From Dehalococcoidia bacterium (GTDB lineage: Bacteria > Chloroflexota > Dehalococcoidia > Dehalococcoidales > BS750m-G39), in the NCBI GenBank assembly GCA_004375675.1, contig SOKR01000114.1:1-13141 (forward strand): 13,141 bases of DNA, in the 5' to 3' direction. Below, piece by piece: positions 7,025 to 13,088 of this stretch (the stretch's first letter is position 1; every line of letters starts with the position of its first letter). The notes below the pieces were generated by a model. The model was given only the letters and a program-made list of their open reading frames with translations. It had not been told where the DNA came from and did not search any database. Made by a program: the position numbers and the translations under genes.

Positions 7025-7759
7025 TCACCCTCCTGGCGCTGGTTCCTTTATCTCTTTAGCTATTACCAAACCCCATACCGAGCTTGCCCCCGCTTCTTTT
7101 AGCACCCGGGCGCAGGCGTCGAGGGTAGCTCCCGAGGTGGCGACGTCGTCGATGAGCAGGACTGCCCTATCTTCCAGGCTTTGGTCGCGGCAGGCGAAGG
7201 CGTCGGCGACGTTGCTGCGTCGCTCGTCCACATTGGGGGTCCGTGCCTGGGGTGGAGTATGACACTCCCGGACCAGGCAGTCATCGACTAAGGGCAGCCC
7301 GGTAAGCTTGGCCAGCTCCAGAGCCAGCAGGCGGGACTGGTTGTAGCCCCTTTCCCGCAGGCGCTTGTGGTGCAGCGGCACCGGCACTAGCACCTCGGTG
7401 GGGAGGGGGTTAGCCGCCAGATAGTCGCCCAGCCATCGGCCGAGGAGCGCCGCTATTGCCCTGAGGTTGTTATACTTCAGCTCGTGGACAGCCCGGCGGA
7501 CGGCGCCGTCGAATCTAAAGGGGGCGCGGATGCCGTCTATCGACGCCTGCCAGCCGACGCAGACGGGACAGGTTACGGCGTTGAGCTGGGGCCGCCCGCA
7601 GCGGGGGCAGAGGGGGGGCGTAATGCGAGGCAGCGACTTGAGGCAGGCAGAACAGATAAAATCCCCCTCCCTTCCACAGCCAACGCACCAGCGTGGAAAC
7701 AACAGGTCGAGTGCTATCCCCTTGAGTTTGGTTAACTGAGGGAGCACCTTCCACACCAA
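7025..7759 (-). CDS. comF: ComF family phosphoribosyltransferase-like protein
   Basis: ComF-family proteins support DNA uptake in competent bacteria; the exact activity is unsettled. The N-terminus has two cysteine pairs for a zinc ribbon (C25/C28 and C36/C39) and a second set (C51/C54 and C64/C67). The rest is a phosphoribosyltransferase fold with VPVPLHHKRLRERGYNQS at 125-142 and the PRPP-binding signature LLIDDVATSGAT near 201-212. At 244 residues the length is normal. The start is uncertain: the longest frame begins at TTG (7759), and in-frame GTG codons at 7756 and 7747 are alternatives. None has a clear Shine-Dalgarno site. hpf follows after four bases. I saw no other competence genes here. 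Confidence 0.92.
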   Translation of the reverse strand: MVWKVLPQLTKLKGIALDLLFPRWCVGCGREGDFICSACLKSLPRITPPLCPRCGRPQLNAVTCPVCVGWQASIDGIRAPFRFDGAVRRAVHELKYNNLRAIAALLGRWLGDYLAANPLPTEVLVPVPLHHKRLRERGYNQSRLLALELAKLTGLPLVDDCLVRECHTPPQARTPNVDERRSNVADAFACRDQSLEDRAVLLIDDVATSGATLDACARVLKEAGASSVWGLVIAKEIKEPAPGG

Positions 7760-7792
7760 AAGTTTAGAGCTTCAGGATGAACCGTTTAGGTC

Positions 7793-8005
7793 TTAACGGG
7801 GGCGGGGTGTGTGTGATGCCCCGCTGACGATGGGTTCGTTGATATAAACGTCACCGTTCCTGATTTTAAGGTTGAAACCGCAATCGGGATTGGTGCAAAC
7901 CCACGCTTTGTAATGAATGTCCGCCCCCTGACTGCCAAAGTCGGACAGGGGCACCAGATCTCCAGAATTACACTTCTGGCATTTGGGGAAATTAGATTGT
8001 TCCAT
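7793..8005 (-). CDS. Small zinc-ribbon protein of unknown function
   Basis: This is a 70-residue protein with CQKC at 9-12 and C37/C42 in CTNPDC, a CxxC-24-CxxxxC arrangement that would hold one zinc ion. Two-thirds of the protein is the ribbon; the tail (SGASHTPRPR) is probably disordered. I recognise no specific family, and such ribbons occur in nucleic-acid-binding and adaptor proteins. GGAGGAGG six bases upstream of ATG 8005 fixes the start, and a strong promoter lies at 8042-8070. The gene is separated from comF by 33 bases with no convincing terminator, so read-through into comF-hpf is possible. Confidence 0.75.
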   Translation of the reverse strand: MEQSNFPKCQKCNSGDLVPLSDFGSQGADIHYKAWVCTNPDCGFNLKIRNGDVYINEPIVSGASHTPRPR

Positions 8006-8041
8006 GAAGTCCTCCTCCCAACCAAATATGGAATCTTATGA

Positions 8042-8070
8042 AGTATACACTATGCTTCTGTCGTTGGCAA
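8042..8070 (-). promoter_or_regulatory. Promoter of the zinc-ribbon gene
   Basis: On the minus strand, TTGCCA (8070-8065, five of six consensus bases) and TATACT (8047-8042, five of six) are separated by 17 bases. The leader would be about 30 bases and contains a strong Shine-Dalgarno sequence, unlike several other promoters here. The -35 box begins five bases after the thpR stop. Confidence 0.75.
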
Positions 8071-8074
8071 GGGC

Positions 8075-8653
8075 TTATTTTAGTTCCACTGAACTTAGCC
8101 GAGTGTAGATGGGGCCCTCCGGGGTGAGCTGGCTCTTCATCAGGTTGACGCTATCTACCATAAAACTTTGGGTGGCATCAAAGCTGGTTTCGGCGATGAG
8201 CTGCCCCAGCTTTTGGCGTTCGTCGGGCGTTGCCCGGTCGCGCAGGCGAGCCAGGGTCAGATGGGGGGCGAAGCGCCTGCCCTCGGGGGGAAAGCCCAGT
8301 ATTCTGAGTCCGGACTCAATACGCTGCTGGAGGCGAGCCAGCTTTTCCACCTCCCCGCTCACCCCCACCCATACTATCTGCACCCGCCTCGGGTTGGGGA
8401 AAACGCCTAACTCCCTGACCTCGATCTGGAAAGGAGAAGTCCCCTGCACCGCTTGAGTCATAGCGGCGGTTATTTCCTCCATCCTGTCCGCGGCCACGTT
8501 GCCCAGGAACTTCAATGTCAGGTGGATGTTGGCGGTGTCGACCCACTTTACCGGTGCCGGGCTGCCCGCTTTGAGTTGCGCCTGAAGCTCTTTGATTCCC
8601 CTTTTTACCCCTTCGGGGAGCTCGATGGCAATAAAACAGCGCACCTGTTCCAT
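8075..8653 (-). CDS. thpR: RNA 2',3'-cyclic phosphodiesterase
   Basis: This is a member of the 2H phosphoesterase family, formerly called 2'-5' RNA ligase. It opens 2',3'-cyclic phosphate ends of RNA to 2'-phosphate. Both catalytic motifs are present: HLTLKFLG with H44 and HLTLARLR with H131. The protein starts with the typical RCFIAIELPEG and is 192 residues, a normal length. The ATG lies only three bases after the stop of the amidohydrolase gene, so the two are translated from one message and may be coupled. Confidence 0.93.
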   Translation of the reverse strand: MEQVRCFIAIELPEGVKRGIKELQAQLKAGSPAPVKWVDTANIHLTLKFLGNVAADRMEEITAAMTQAVQGTSPFQIEVRELGVFPNPRRVQIVWVGVSGEVEKLARLQQRIESGLRILGFPPEGRRFAPHLTLARLRDRATPDERQKLGQLIAETSFDATQSFMVDSVNLMKSQLTPEGPIYTRLSSVELK

Positions 8654-8656
8654 AGT

Positions 8657-9508
8657 CTAGGACTCGTTTTTGATGCCGAGCAGCCTGCGGGCGTTGCCGG
8701 ATAGCATCAGGTCTTTGGTCTTCTGGTTTAAGTCCAGCGCCTTAATCTCTTCGAGCAGGCGGCGCTGCGGCATCAGAGGGTAGTCGCTGCCGAAGAGGAT
8801 TTTGTCGGGTCCGGCCAGCTTGACGACATGGTTATATATATCGGGGGTATAGAGGAAGGGGGAGGCGGCGGTGTCGAAATAAACGTTTTTCATCGCCTTT
8901 TTGACCTCGGGCATCAGGTTATAGAAGGGCAGCCCCCCGCCCCAGTGGGCACAGACGATGGTCAGCTGGGGGTAGGTGGTGATAAAGGGGTAGAGTATGT
9001 CGGGGGTGATGCCTCCCTTGCCCTGGTATTTATGCCCCACCGGTTCCGAGGCGTGGGTGAGCAGGATAAGCTTGTGGTGGTTGAGCGCCTCGACGAAGGG
9101 GTCTATCACCATCTCGTCGGAGAGGTCGAATAGCTGCATGTCGGGCCTTATCTCGCCGATCCCCTTCAGCCCGGCCTGGGCACAGCGCTCGATTTCGGCG
9201 ACGGCGGCTTTGGTCGACTGGGGCTGGACGGCGCCGAAGCCGATCAGCCTCTGGGGGTAGCGGGCGACCGCATCTATGATATAGTCGTTGGTTTCGACGC
9301 AGAGCTCGTGGGTCGTCCAGCCGATATTGAGAATGACCGAGACATCAATCCCGCTTTTATCCATAGCGGCGATGAGCTCGTCGGCGGTGGCTATTTTAGC
9401 CTCGGGGTTGGAGTAGAGAATAGCGAAGCAGGGGTCGCGGTCGATGTACTGACTGCGCTTTTTCTTTATATCGGAGGGAAAGACATGGCTATGAAAGTCG
9501 ATAATCAC
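8657..9508 (-). CDS. Amidohydrolase-2 family metal-dependent hydrolase or decarboxylase
   Basis: This is a TIM-barrel protein of the amidohydrolase-2 family, which includes ACMSD-like decarboxylases and lactone hydrolases; the substrate cannot be read from sequence. Metal-ligand motifs counted from the GTG at 9508 are HSH (H6, H8), THASEP (H152), AHWGG (H188) and FGSDYP (D242). I chose GTG 9508, giving 283 residues, because the family normally begins with a short I-I-D-F-H-x-H run. The longer frame from TTG 9532 would add eight residues encoded by the promoter itself. The extended -10 box ends six bases before the GTG, so the mRNA should be leaderless. thpR follows after three bases. Confidence 0.88.
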   Translation of the reverse strand: MIIDFHSHVFPSDIKKKRSQYIDRDPCFAILYSNPEAKIATADELIAAMDKSGIDVSVILNIGWTTHELCVETNDYIIDAVARYPQRLIGFGAVQPQSTKAAVAEIERCAQAGLKGIGEIRPDMQLFDLSDEMVIDPFVEALNHHKLILLTHASEPVGHKYQGKGGITPDILYPFITTYPQLTIVCAHWGGGLPFYNLMPEVKKAMKNVYFDTAASPFLYTPDIYNHVVKLAGPDKILFGSDYPLMPQRRLLEEIKALDLNQKTKDLMLSGNARRLLGIKNES

Positions 9509-9514
9509 AGCCCG

Positions 9515-9543
9515 ATTATAGCAAACGCCCAACAGGGCTTCAA
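9515..9543 (-). promoter_or_regulatory. Promoter for leaderless amidohydrolase-thpR transcript
   Basis: On the minus strand, TTGAAG (9543-9538) and TATAAT (9520-9515) are 17 bases apart, and TGC (9523-9521) gives an extended -10. The -35 hexamer includes the rplY stop codon. The predicted start site falls at or within a base or two of the GTG at 9508. Confidence 0.75.
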
Positions 9544-10238
9544 GCGGGGTAAGATTTCTCCTCCGGCGTTTCTTCCGCCTTTTCCCCGGGCTCCTTGCCC
9601 TCTTCGGCTTCGGCTTCTTCGGCGCCTTCCTCTAGCTCCTCGGCCTCTACCTCTTCTTCAACGACCTCCTCGACCTCGATCTTGACCTCGCTGACCTTGA
9701 CCACCATCTTGTCGGGTTCGTCGAGAACGGTGACCTCGGGGCCGAGAGCGATATCCCTGACGAATATTGCCTGCTCTACCTCCTCGAGGGGACTGAGGTC
9801 GACCTCAAGCTGGGGCGGGAGGTCGTCGGGGAGGCACTCCACGCTTAAGCTGGTCAGGCTGTGGGATACGGTGCGCCCCTTTTCTTTCATGGCCGGGGCT
9901 TCGCCGGTCAAAACGATGGGCACGTCAAACTTTATCTTTTCCGTCATCTTCACCTGGTAGAAGTCAACGTGGAGCAGAGCGTCGCTGCGGGGCTCTTTCT
10001 GGATTTCGCGGATGAAGACGCTGTGTGGGTTTTTGTCACCTTCGACATCAAGGGCGATAATGCGGGTCATGCCCGCCCGGGCTATCGTCTTTTGCAGGGT
10101 GGGGGTATCGCACTGCAGCGCCAGCGAATCGAGCCCGTCCCCGAAAAGGTGGGTGGGGGTGACGCCCTGGCGGCGCAAAAATCGGGTCTTCTTGCCCAAT
10201 ATCTCTCTTTTGCTAGCTTTCAGTTTCAGTTTTTCCAT
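9540..10238 (-). CDS. rplY: Large-subunit ribosomal protein bL25, CTC/TL5 type
   Basis: This ribosomal protein binds 5S rRNA in the central protuberance of the 50S subunit. Residues 1-90 are the 5S-binding L25 domain and about 95-185 the TL5/CTC beta domain (VDFYQV, VPIVLTGEAPA, SVECLPDDLP). Residues about 187-228 form a highly acidic Glu/Ala tail, as in other CTC-type proteins. The usual G-x-x-P-A-V-x-Y-G segment reads GVTPTHLFG, a variant I associate with Dehalococcoidia. At 232 residues it is a typical long form. GAGGAA precedes the ATG. The gene is divergent from the transketolase pair, and its stop codon lies inside the next promoter. Confidence 0.95.
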   Translation of the reverse strand: MEKLKLKASKREILGKKTRFLRRQGVTPTHLFGDGLDSLALQCDTPTLQKTIARAGMTRIIALDVEGDKNPHSVFIREIQKEPRSDALLHVDFYQVKMTEKIKFDVPIVLTGEAPAMKEKGRTVSHSLTSLSVECLPDDLPPQLEVDLSPLEEVEQAIFVRDIALGPEVTVLDEPDKMVVKVSEVKIEVEEVVEEEVEAEELEEGAEEAEAEEGKEPGEKAEETPEEKSYPA

Positions 10239-10296
10239 CTGTTTCCTCTACCCCGTCTGGTACCAGCTGCGTCAAACCACCAAGCTGGCGAGAGTT

Positions 10297-10318
10297 TTAA
10301 CAACCATTAACATTAACA
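10297..10318. repeat. Three TTAACA repeats between divergent promoters
   Basis: TTAACA occurs at 10297-10302, 10307-10312 and 10313-10318 in the region shared by rplY and the transketolase genes. The last copy overlaps the possible rplY -10 box. They could be operator half-sites, but the motif is short and AT-rich, so chance is possible. Confidence 0.35.
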
Positions 10319-10339
10319 CTTTCGGCAAGGTAAAGTCAA
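10312..10339 (-). promoter_or_regulatory. Possible rplY promoter
   Basis: On the minus strand, TTGACT (10339-10334, five of six) is followed after 16 bases by GTTAAT (10317-10312, four of six). The leader would be about 65 bases and contains CCAGCT and AGCTGG (10288-10283 and 10268-10263), which can pair as a small hairpin. Confidence 0.45.
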
Positions 10340-10350
10340 TTTGAGCCAGC

Positions 10351-10379
10351 TAGACTTGAGCCTGGAACTATTGTATAAT
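10351..10379 (+). promoter_or_regulatory. Promoter of the split transketolase operon
   Basis: TAGACT (10351-10356, four of six) and a perfect TATAAT (10374-10379) are 17 bases apart. Transcription should start near 10386, four bases before the ATG at 10390. A 7-base direct repeat TTGAGCC (10341-10347 and 10356-10362) flanks and overlaps the -35 box and might bind a regulator. Confidence 0.75.
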
Positions 10380-10389
10380 CAAAGCACAG

Positions 10390-11283
10390 ATGGCGAAGGA
10401 GTCTTTAGCTGAGATGGGCGGTTCGAAATCAACCTCGGCTACCAGTGCGGAAGCCGAGGTTTTTTCTTTATCAGCCTCGGTGGCCGAGATGGAAGCGATG
10501 GCTAAAAAGCTGCGCCGCCACATCGTGACCATGGTGGGTAAGGCGGGCAGTGGCCATCCCGGCGGCTCGCTATCCGCGGTGGAGATTGTGACCGCCCTTT
10601 ATTTTAAGATACTGCGGCATAAACCCCTCGACCCGCAGTGGGAGGACCGGGACCGCTTTATCCTGAGCAAGGGGCACGCCGCCCCGCTTCTCTACGCCAC
10701 CCTGGCCGAGTGCGGCTATTTTCCGGTAAAAGAGCTGCTCACCTTAAGGCAGATGGACAGCCGCTTGCAGGGGCACACCGACCGCACCATTACGCCCGGC
10801 GTGGAGATGTCGTCGGGCTCTCTGGGGCAGGGATTATCCTTCGCCCTGGGCGCGGCTTTAGCCGGCCGTGTCGACGGGCGGGGCTACCGGGTCTACGCGC
10901 TGCTGGGGGATGGGGAGTGCAACGAGGGGCAGGTTTGGGAGGCGGCCATGGCCACGGCCCACTACAATGTGGACAACCTGACGGCGGTGGTGGACAACAA
11001 CGGCCAGCAGATTGACGGCTGGAACTGCGATGTCATGAACCTCGACCCCTTCGTCGGCAAGTGGCAGGCCTTCGGCTGGAAGGTCATCGAGGTCGACGGC
11101 CACAGTATTTCCCAGCTTATCGATGCCTTTAAGGAGGCGCAGAAGGTCAAGGGGCAGCCCGCGGTCATCATCGCCCACACCGTGAAGGGCAAGGGCGTCA
11201 GCTTTATGGAGAATAACCCCGATTTTCACGGTAAAGCGCCCAATGCTATTGAGATGGAGTTAGCCCTAAAGGAGCTGGAGTAA
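10390..11283 (+). CDS. Transketolase, N-terminal (TPP-binding) subunit
   Basis: This is the first half of a split transketolase, which moves two-carbon ketol units between sugar phosphates in the pentose phosphate pathway. It holds the thiamine-diphosphate domain: AGSGHPGGSLS, then the TPP/Mg signature GDGECNEGQ followed about 30 residues on by VDNNGQQIDG. The partner gene begins directly after the stop. The start is uncertain. ATG 10390 gives 297 residues, but its first 33 codons are not family-like (Ser/Ala/Glu-rich) and contain a perfect terminator hairpin. ATG 10489 gives 264 residues starting MEAMAKKLRR, close to where family members begin, but has no Shine-Dalgarno site. If 10390 is used the mRNA is nearly leaderless; if 10489, there is a leader of about 104 bases. 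Confidence 0.92.
   Translation: MAKESLAEMGGSKSTSATSAEAEVFSLSASVAEMEAMAKKLRRHIVTMVGKAGSGHPGGSLSAVEIVTALYFKILRHKPLDPQWEDRDRFILSKGHAAPLLYATLAECGYFPVKELLTLRQMDSRLQGHTDRTITPGVEMSSGSLGQGLSFALGAALAGRVDGRGYRVYALLGDGECNEGQVWEAAMATAHYNVDNLTAVVDNNGQQIDGWNCDVMNLDPFVGKWQAFGWKVIEVDGHSISQLIDAFKEAQKVKGQPAVIIAHTVKGKGVSFMENNPDFHGKAPNAIEMELALKELE
10431..10469 (+). terminator. Intrinsic terminator early in the transketolase transcript
   Basis: The arms at 10431-10440 (AACCTCGGCT) and 10452-10461 (AGCCGAGGTT) are a perfect 10-bp inverted repeat with an 11-base loop. They are followed at once by T tracts (10460-10465 and 10467-10469). This orientation terminates plus-strand transcription about 80 bases after the predicted start site. 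The opposite strand has no T tract after the hairpin. Confidence 0.75.
10454..10488 (+). promoter_or_regulatory. Alternative pairing segments next to the terminator
   Basis: CCGAGG (10454-10459), the 3' arm of the terminator, can pair instead with CCTCGG (10475-10480), which would break the terminator. That segment can also pair with CCGAG (10484-10488) as a 5-bp hairpin ending directly before ATG 10489. This gives four mutually exclusive segments, as in attenuators. I could not calculate folding energies. Confidence 0.45.
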
Positions 11284-12225
11284 GTGGTGGAGGAAGTTTC
11301 GATCCGAGAAGCCTACGGCAAAACCCTGCTCGAACTGGGCATGGAAAACCAGGACATTGTGGCGCTTGATGCTGACCTGTCCCGGTCAACCATGACCAGG
11401 TTTTTTGCCCGCGAGTTCCCCGAGCGTTTTTTCGAGTGCGGTATCGCCGAGCAGAACATGATCGGCATTGCCGCGGGCATGGCGGCGGCGGGTAAGATAC
11501 CCTTTGCCAGCACCTTTGCCGTTTTTGTCCCCGGGCGCTGTTTCGACCAGGTGCGCATGTCTATAGCTCAACCCGGGCTTAGCGTTAAGCTGGTGACCAC
11601 CCACGGCGGCCTCAGCGTCGGCGAGGACGGCACCTCGCACCAGTCTATCGAAGACCTTTCGCTCATCTGCTCCCTGCCCGGTTTTAGCGTTATCGTGCCC
11701 GCCGACGCTATCGAGACCACCGAGGCGGTGAAGGCGGCGGCGGCTACCTTAGGACCTTTTTACATCAGGCTCTGCCGTCCCAAGCTGCCGCTGGTCTACA
11801 GCGAGGACTACCAATTCAAACTGGGCAAGGCGGCGATGATGAGGCAGGGTGGGGATGCCACCATAATCGCCATCGGGTTGATGGTCAAAGCAGCCTTAGA
11901 GGCGGCTCGCAACCTGGAGCGGGAAGGCATCTACTGCCGTGTCCTCAATATGTCCACTCTCAAACCCATCGATGAGGCGGCTATAATTCAGGCTGCCGCC
12001 GAGACCGGGGCTATCGTTACCGCCGAGGAGCACCTTGAGCACGGCGGCCTGGGCAGCCTGGTGGCCCAGGTGGTGGCTAAAAACCGACCGGTGCCCATGG
12101 AGTTTATCGCCATCAAGGACACCTACGCCAAGTCGGGCAAGCCTTCCGAGCTTCTGGAGAGATACGGGCTGACGGATAAGGATATTGAGCGGGGCGTGAA
12201 GTCGGCGCTAAAGAGAAAGCGTTAA
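11284..12225 (+). CDS. Transketolase, C-terminal subunit
   Basis: This is the second half of the split enzyme, with the pyrimidine-binding domain and the C-terminal domain. The catalytic-glutamate segment FECGIAEQNM is present, followed by PFASTFAVF and the THGGLSVGEDGTSHQ loop. It is 313 residues, normal for a stand-alone C-half. The GTG start immediately follows the stop of the N-half; AAAGGAG at 11268-11274 is nine bases upstream. A second in-frame GTG at 11287 is possible. Both halves must assemble, because the active site is shared between the TPP domain of one and the pyrimidine domain of the other. The stop codon overlaps that of plsY on the opposite strand. Confidence 0.95.
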   Translation: MVEEVSIREAYGKTLLELGMENQDIVALDADLSRSTMTRFFAREFPERFFECGIAEQNMIGIAAGMAAAGKIPFASTFAVFVPGRCFDQVRMSIAQPGLSVKLVTTHGGLSVGEDGTSHQSIEDLSLICSLPGFSVIVPADAIETTEAVKAAAATLGPFYIRLCRPKLPLVYSEDYQFKLGKAAMMRQGGDATIIAIGLMVKAALEAARNLEREGIYCRVLNMSTLKPIDEAAIIQAAAETGAIVTAEEHLEHGGLGSLVAQVVAKNRPVPMEFIAIKDTYAKSGKPSELLERYGLTDKDIERGVKSALKRKR

Positions 12226-12800
12226 TCGCTTCGGTGTCTTTGGGTCGCCGGCAGCCACCTCGTCCTCAGGAAATGGGTAAAGCCCACCAGGCAGGGCAGG
12301 GCGATACTGTAGACTATGAGCACCCCGGAAAGCCCCGTTAGCCAGCAGACCAAGGGCAGCGGCACGAAGATAAAGACAGCGGCCTTGGTGGTATCCCGGA
12401 AGATAAAGTGAGCCAGTATGGCTGGCGCGGCTAATATCAGCATGGGAATAGTGAGCACCGCCAGCAGCACCCCGATGGTGGTTGATTCCCCCCGCCCTCC
12501 CCGGAAGCCTAAGAATATGGGCCAGTTGTGGCCGAAGACGGCGGCGGCTCCCGCCAGCAGGATAACCGGCTGAGGGGCATTGACTGCCTGGGCGATAAGC
12601 ACTGCCAGCGCTCCCTTGGCGGCGTCGACGACGCCCACCATCACCCCCACCTTAGCTCCCAGCTGGCGATAGGCGTTAGCCGCCCCCATGTTGCCGTCCC
12701 CAATCTGCCGAATGTCGACGCCCTTAAGGACGCGCCCGGCAAGGTAGGCGGTGGGGACGGAGCCCAGAAGATAACCGATAGCTATTAATAACCAGGGCAT
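12222..12800 (-). CDS. plsY: Acyl-phosphate:glycerol-3-phosphate acyltransferase, divergent
   Basis: PlsY is a membrane enzyme that makes lysophosphatidate from acyl-phosphate and glycerol-3-phosphate, the first step of phospholipid synthesis. The three family motifs are visible: GSVPTAYLAG (13-22), GDGNMGAANAYRQLG (34-48) and GHNWPIFLGFRGGRGESTT (90-108). Several usually conserved positions differ (GSGN to GDGN, GATN to GAAN, GGKGVAT to GGRGEST), so it may be a paralog with altered substrate or weaker activity. About five membrane segments fit the 192-residue length. The start is ATG 12800; a longer frame to 12905 only reads through tRNA-Leu. The gene begins 14 bases after that tRNA and is probably on the same transcript. 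Confidence 0.88.
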   Translation of the reverse strand: MPWLLIAIGYLLGSVPTAYLAGRVLKGVDIRQIGDGNMGAANAYRQLGAKVGVMVGVVDAAKGALAVLIAQAVNAPQPVILLAGAAAVFGHNWPIFLGFRGGRGESTTIGVLLAVLTIPMLILAAPAILAHFIFRDTTKAAVFIFVPLPLVCWLTGLSGVLIVYSIALPCLVGFTHFLRTRWLPATQRHRSD

Positions 12801-12814
12801 ATTAACTCTCTTAT

Positions 12815-12902
<88 letters not shown>

Positions 12903-12910
12903 CAAAATAA

Positions 12911-12986
12911 TGGAGGCGACGACCGGATTCGAACCGGTGAATAGGGGTTTTGCAGACCCCCGCCTTATCCACTTGGCTACGTCGCC
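12911..12986 (-). tRNA. tRNA-Cys (anticodon GCA)
   Basis: The acceptor stem pairs GGCGACG with CGTCGCC, with discriminator U as expected for cysteine tRNA and an encoded CCA. The anticodon stem GGGGT/ACCCC encloses CTGCAAA, giving anticodon GCA. The T arm is CCGGTTCGAATCCGG. It lies eight bases before tRNA-Leu. Confidence 0.96.
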
Positions 12987-12999
12987 CCGGTAAATTTAC

Positions 13000-13084
13000 T
13001 TTTTAAGCCCACAAAAATCCTCGATTTTTCGCGGGGACCCTTTATTTTTTAACCCACGAAAATACAATTTTCGCGGGGGCCCTT
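13000..13084. repeat. Tandem pair of palindromic hairpin elements between tRNA genes
   Basis: Two copies of a roughly 40-base unit lie head to tail (13000-13042 and 13046-13084). Each reads T5-6, AA, CCCAC, an A-rich arm, a short loop, a T-rich arm, CGCGGGG, one base, then CCCTT. In the second, CGAAAAT and ATTTTCG pair exactly around ACA, flanked by CCC/GGG. In the first, AAAAAT and ATTTTT pair around five bases. The hairpins lack a clean T tract on the strand of the tRNA genes, so they are not obvious terminators for them. Confidence 0.8.
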
Positions 13085-13088
13085 CTTT

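Noticed and set aside
7786..8025. Minus-strand frame of 79 codons overlapping the zinc-ribbon gene
   Set aside because: It is in a different frame, has no family-like features and lacks the Shine-Dalgarno spacing that the 70-residue frame has.
9509..9532. TTG 9532 as start of the amidohydrolase
   Set aside because: The eight extra codons are formed by the promoter -10 region and are not family-like; no ribosome binding site precedes them.
9595..9960. Plus-strand Ser/Thr-rich frame of 121 codons opposite rplY
   Set aside because: It is the complement of the Glu-rich acidic tail and adjoining domain of bL25; the low-complexity composition results from that.
10638..11015. Plus-strand 125-codon frame inside the transketolase N-half
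   Set aside because: It is an alternative frame of a gene with clear TPP-binding motifs; its Gly/Pro/Arg-rich composition is typical of a GC-rich shadow frame.
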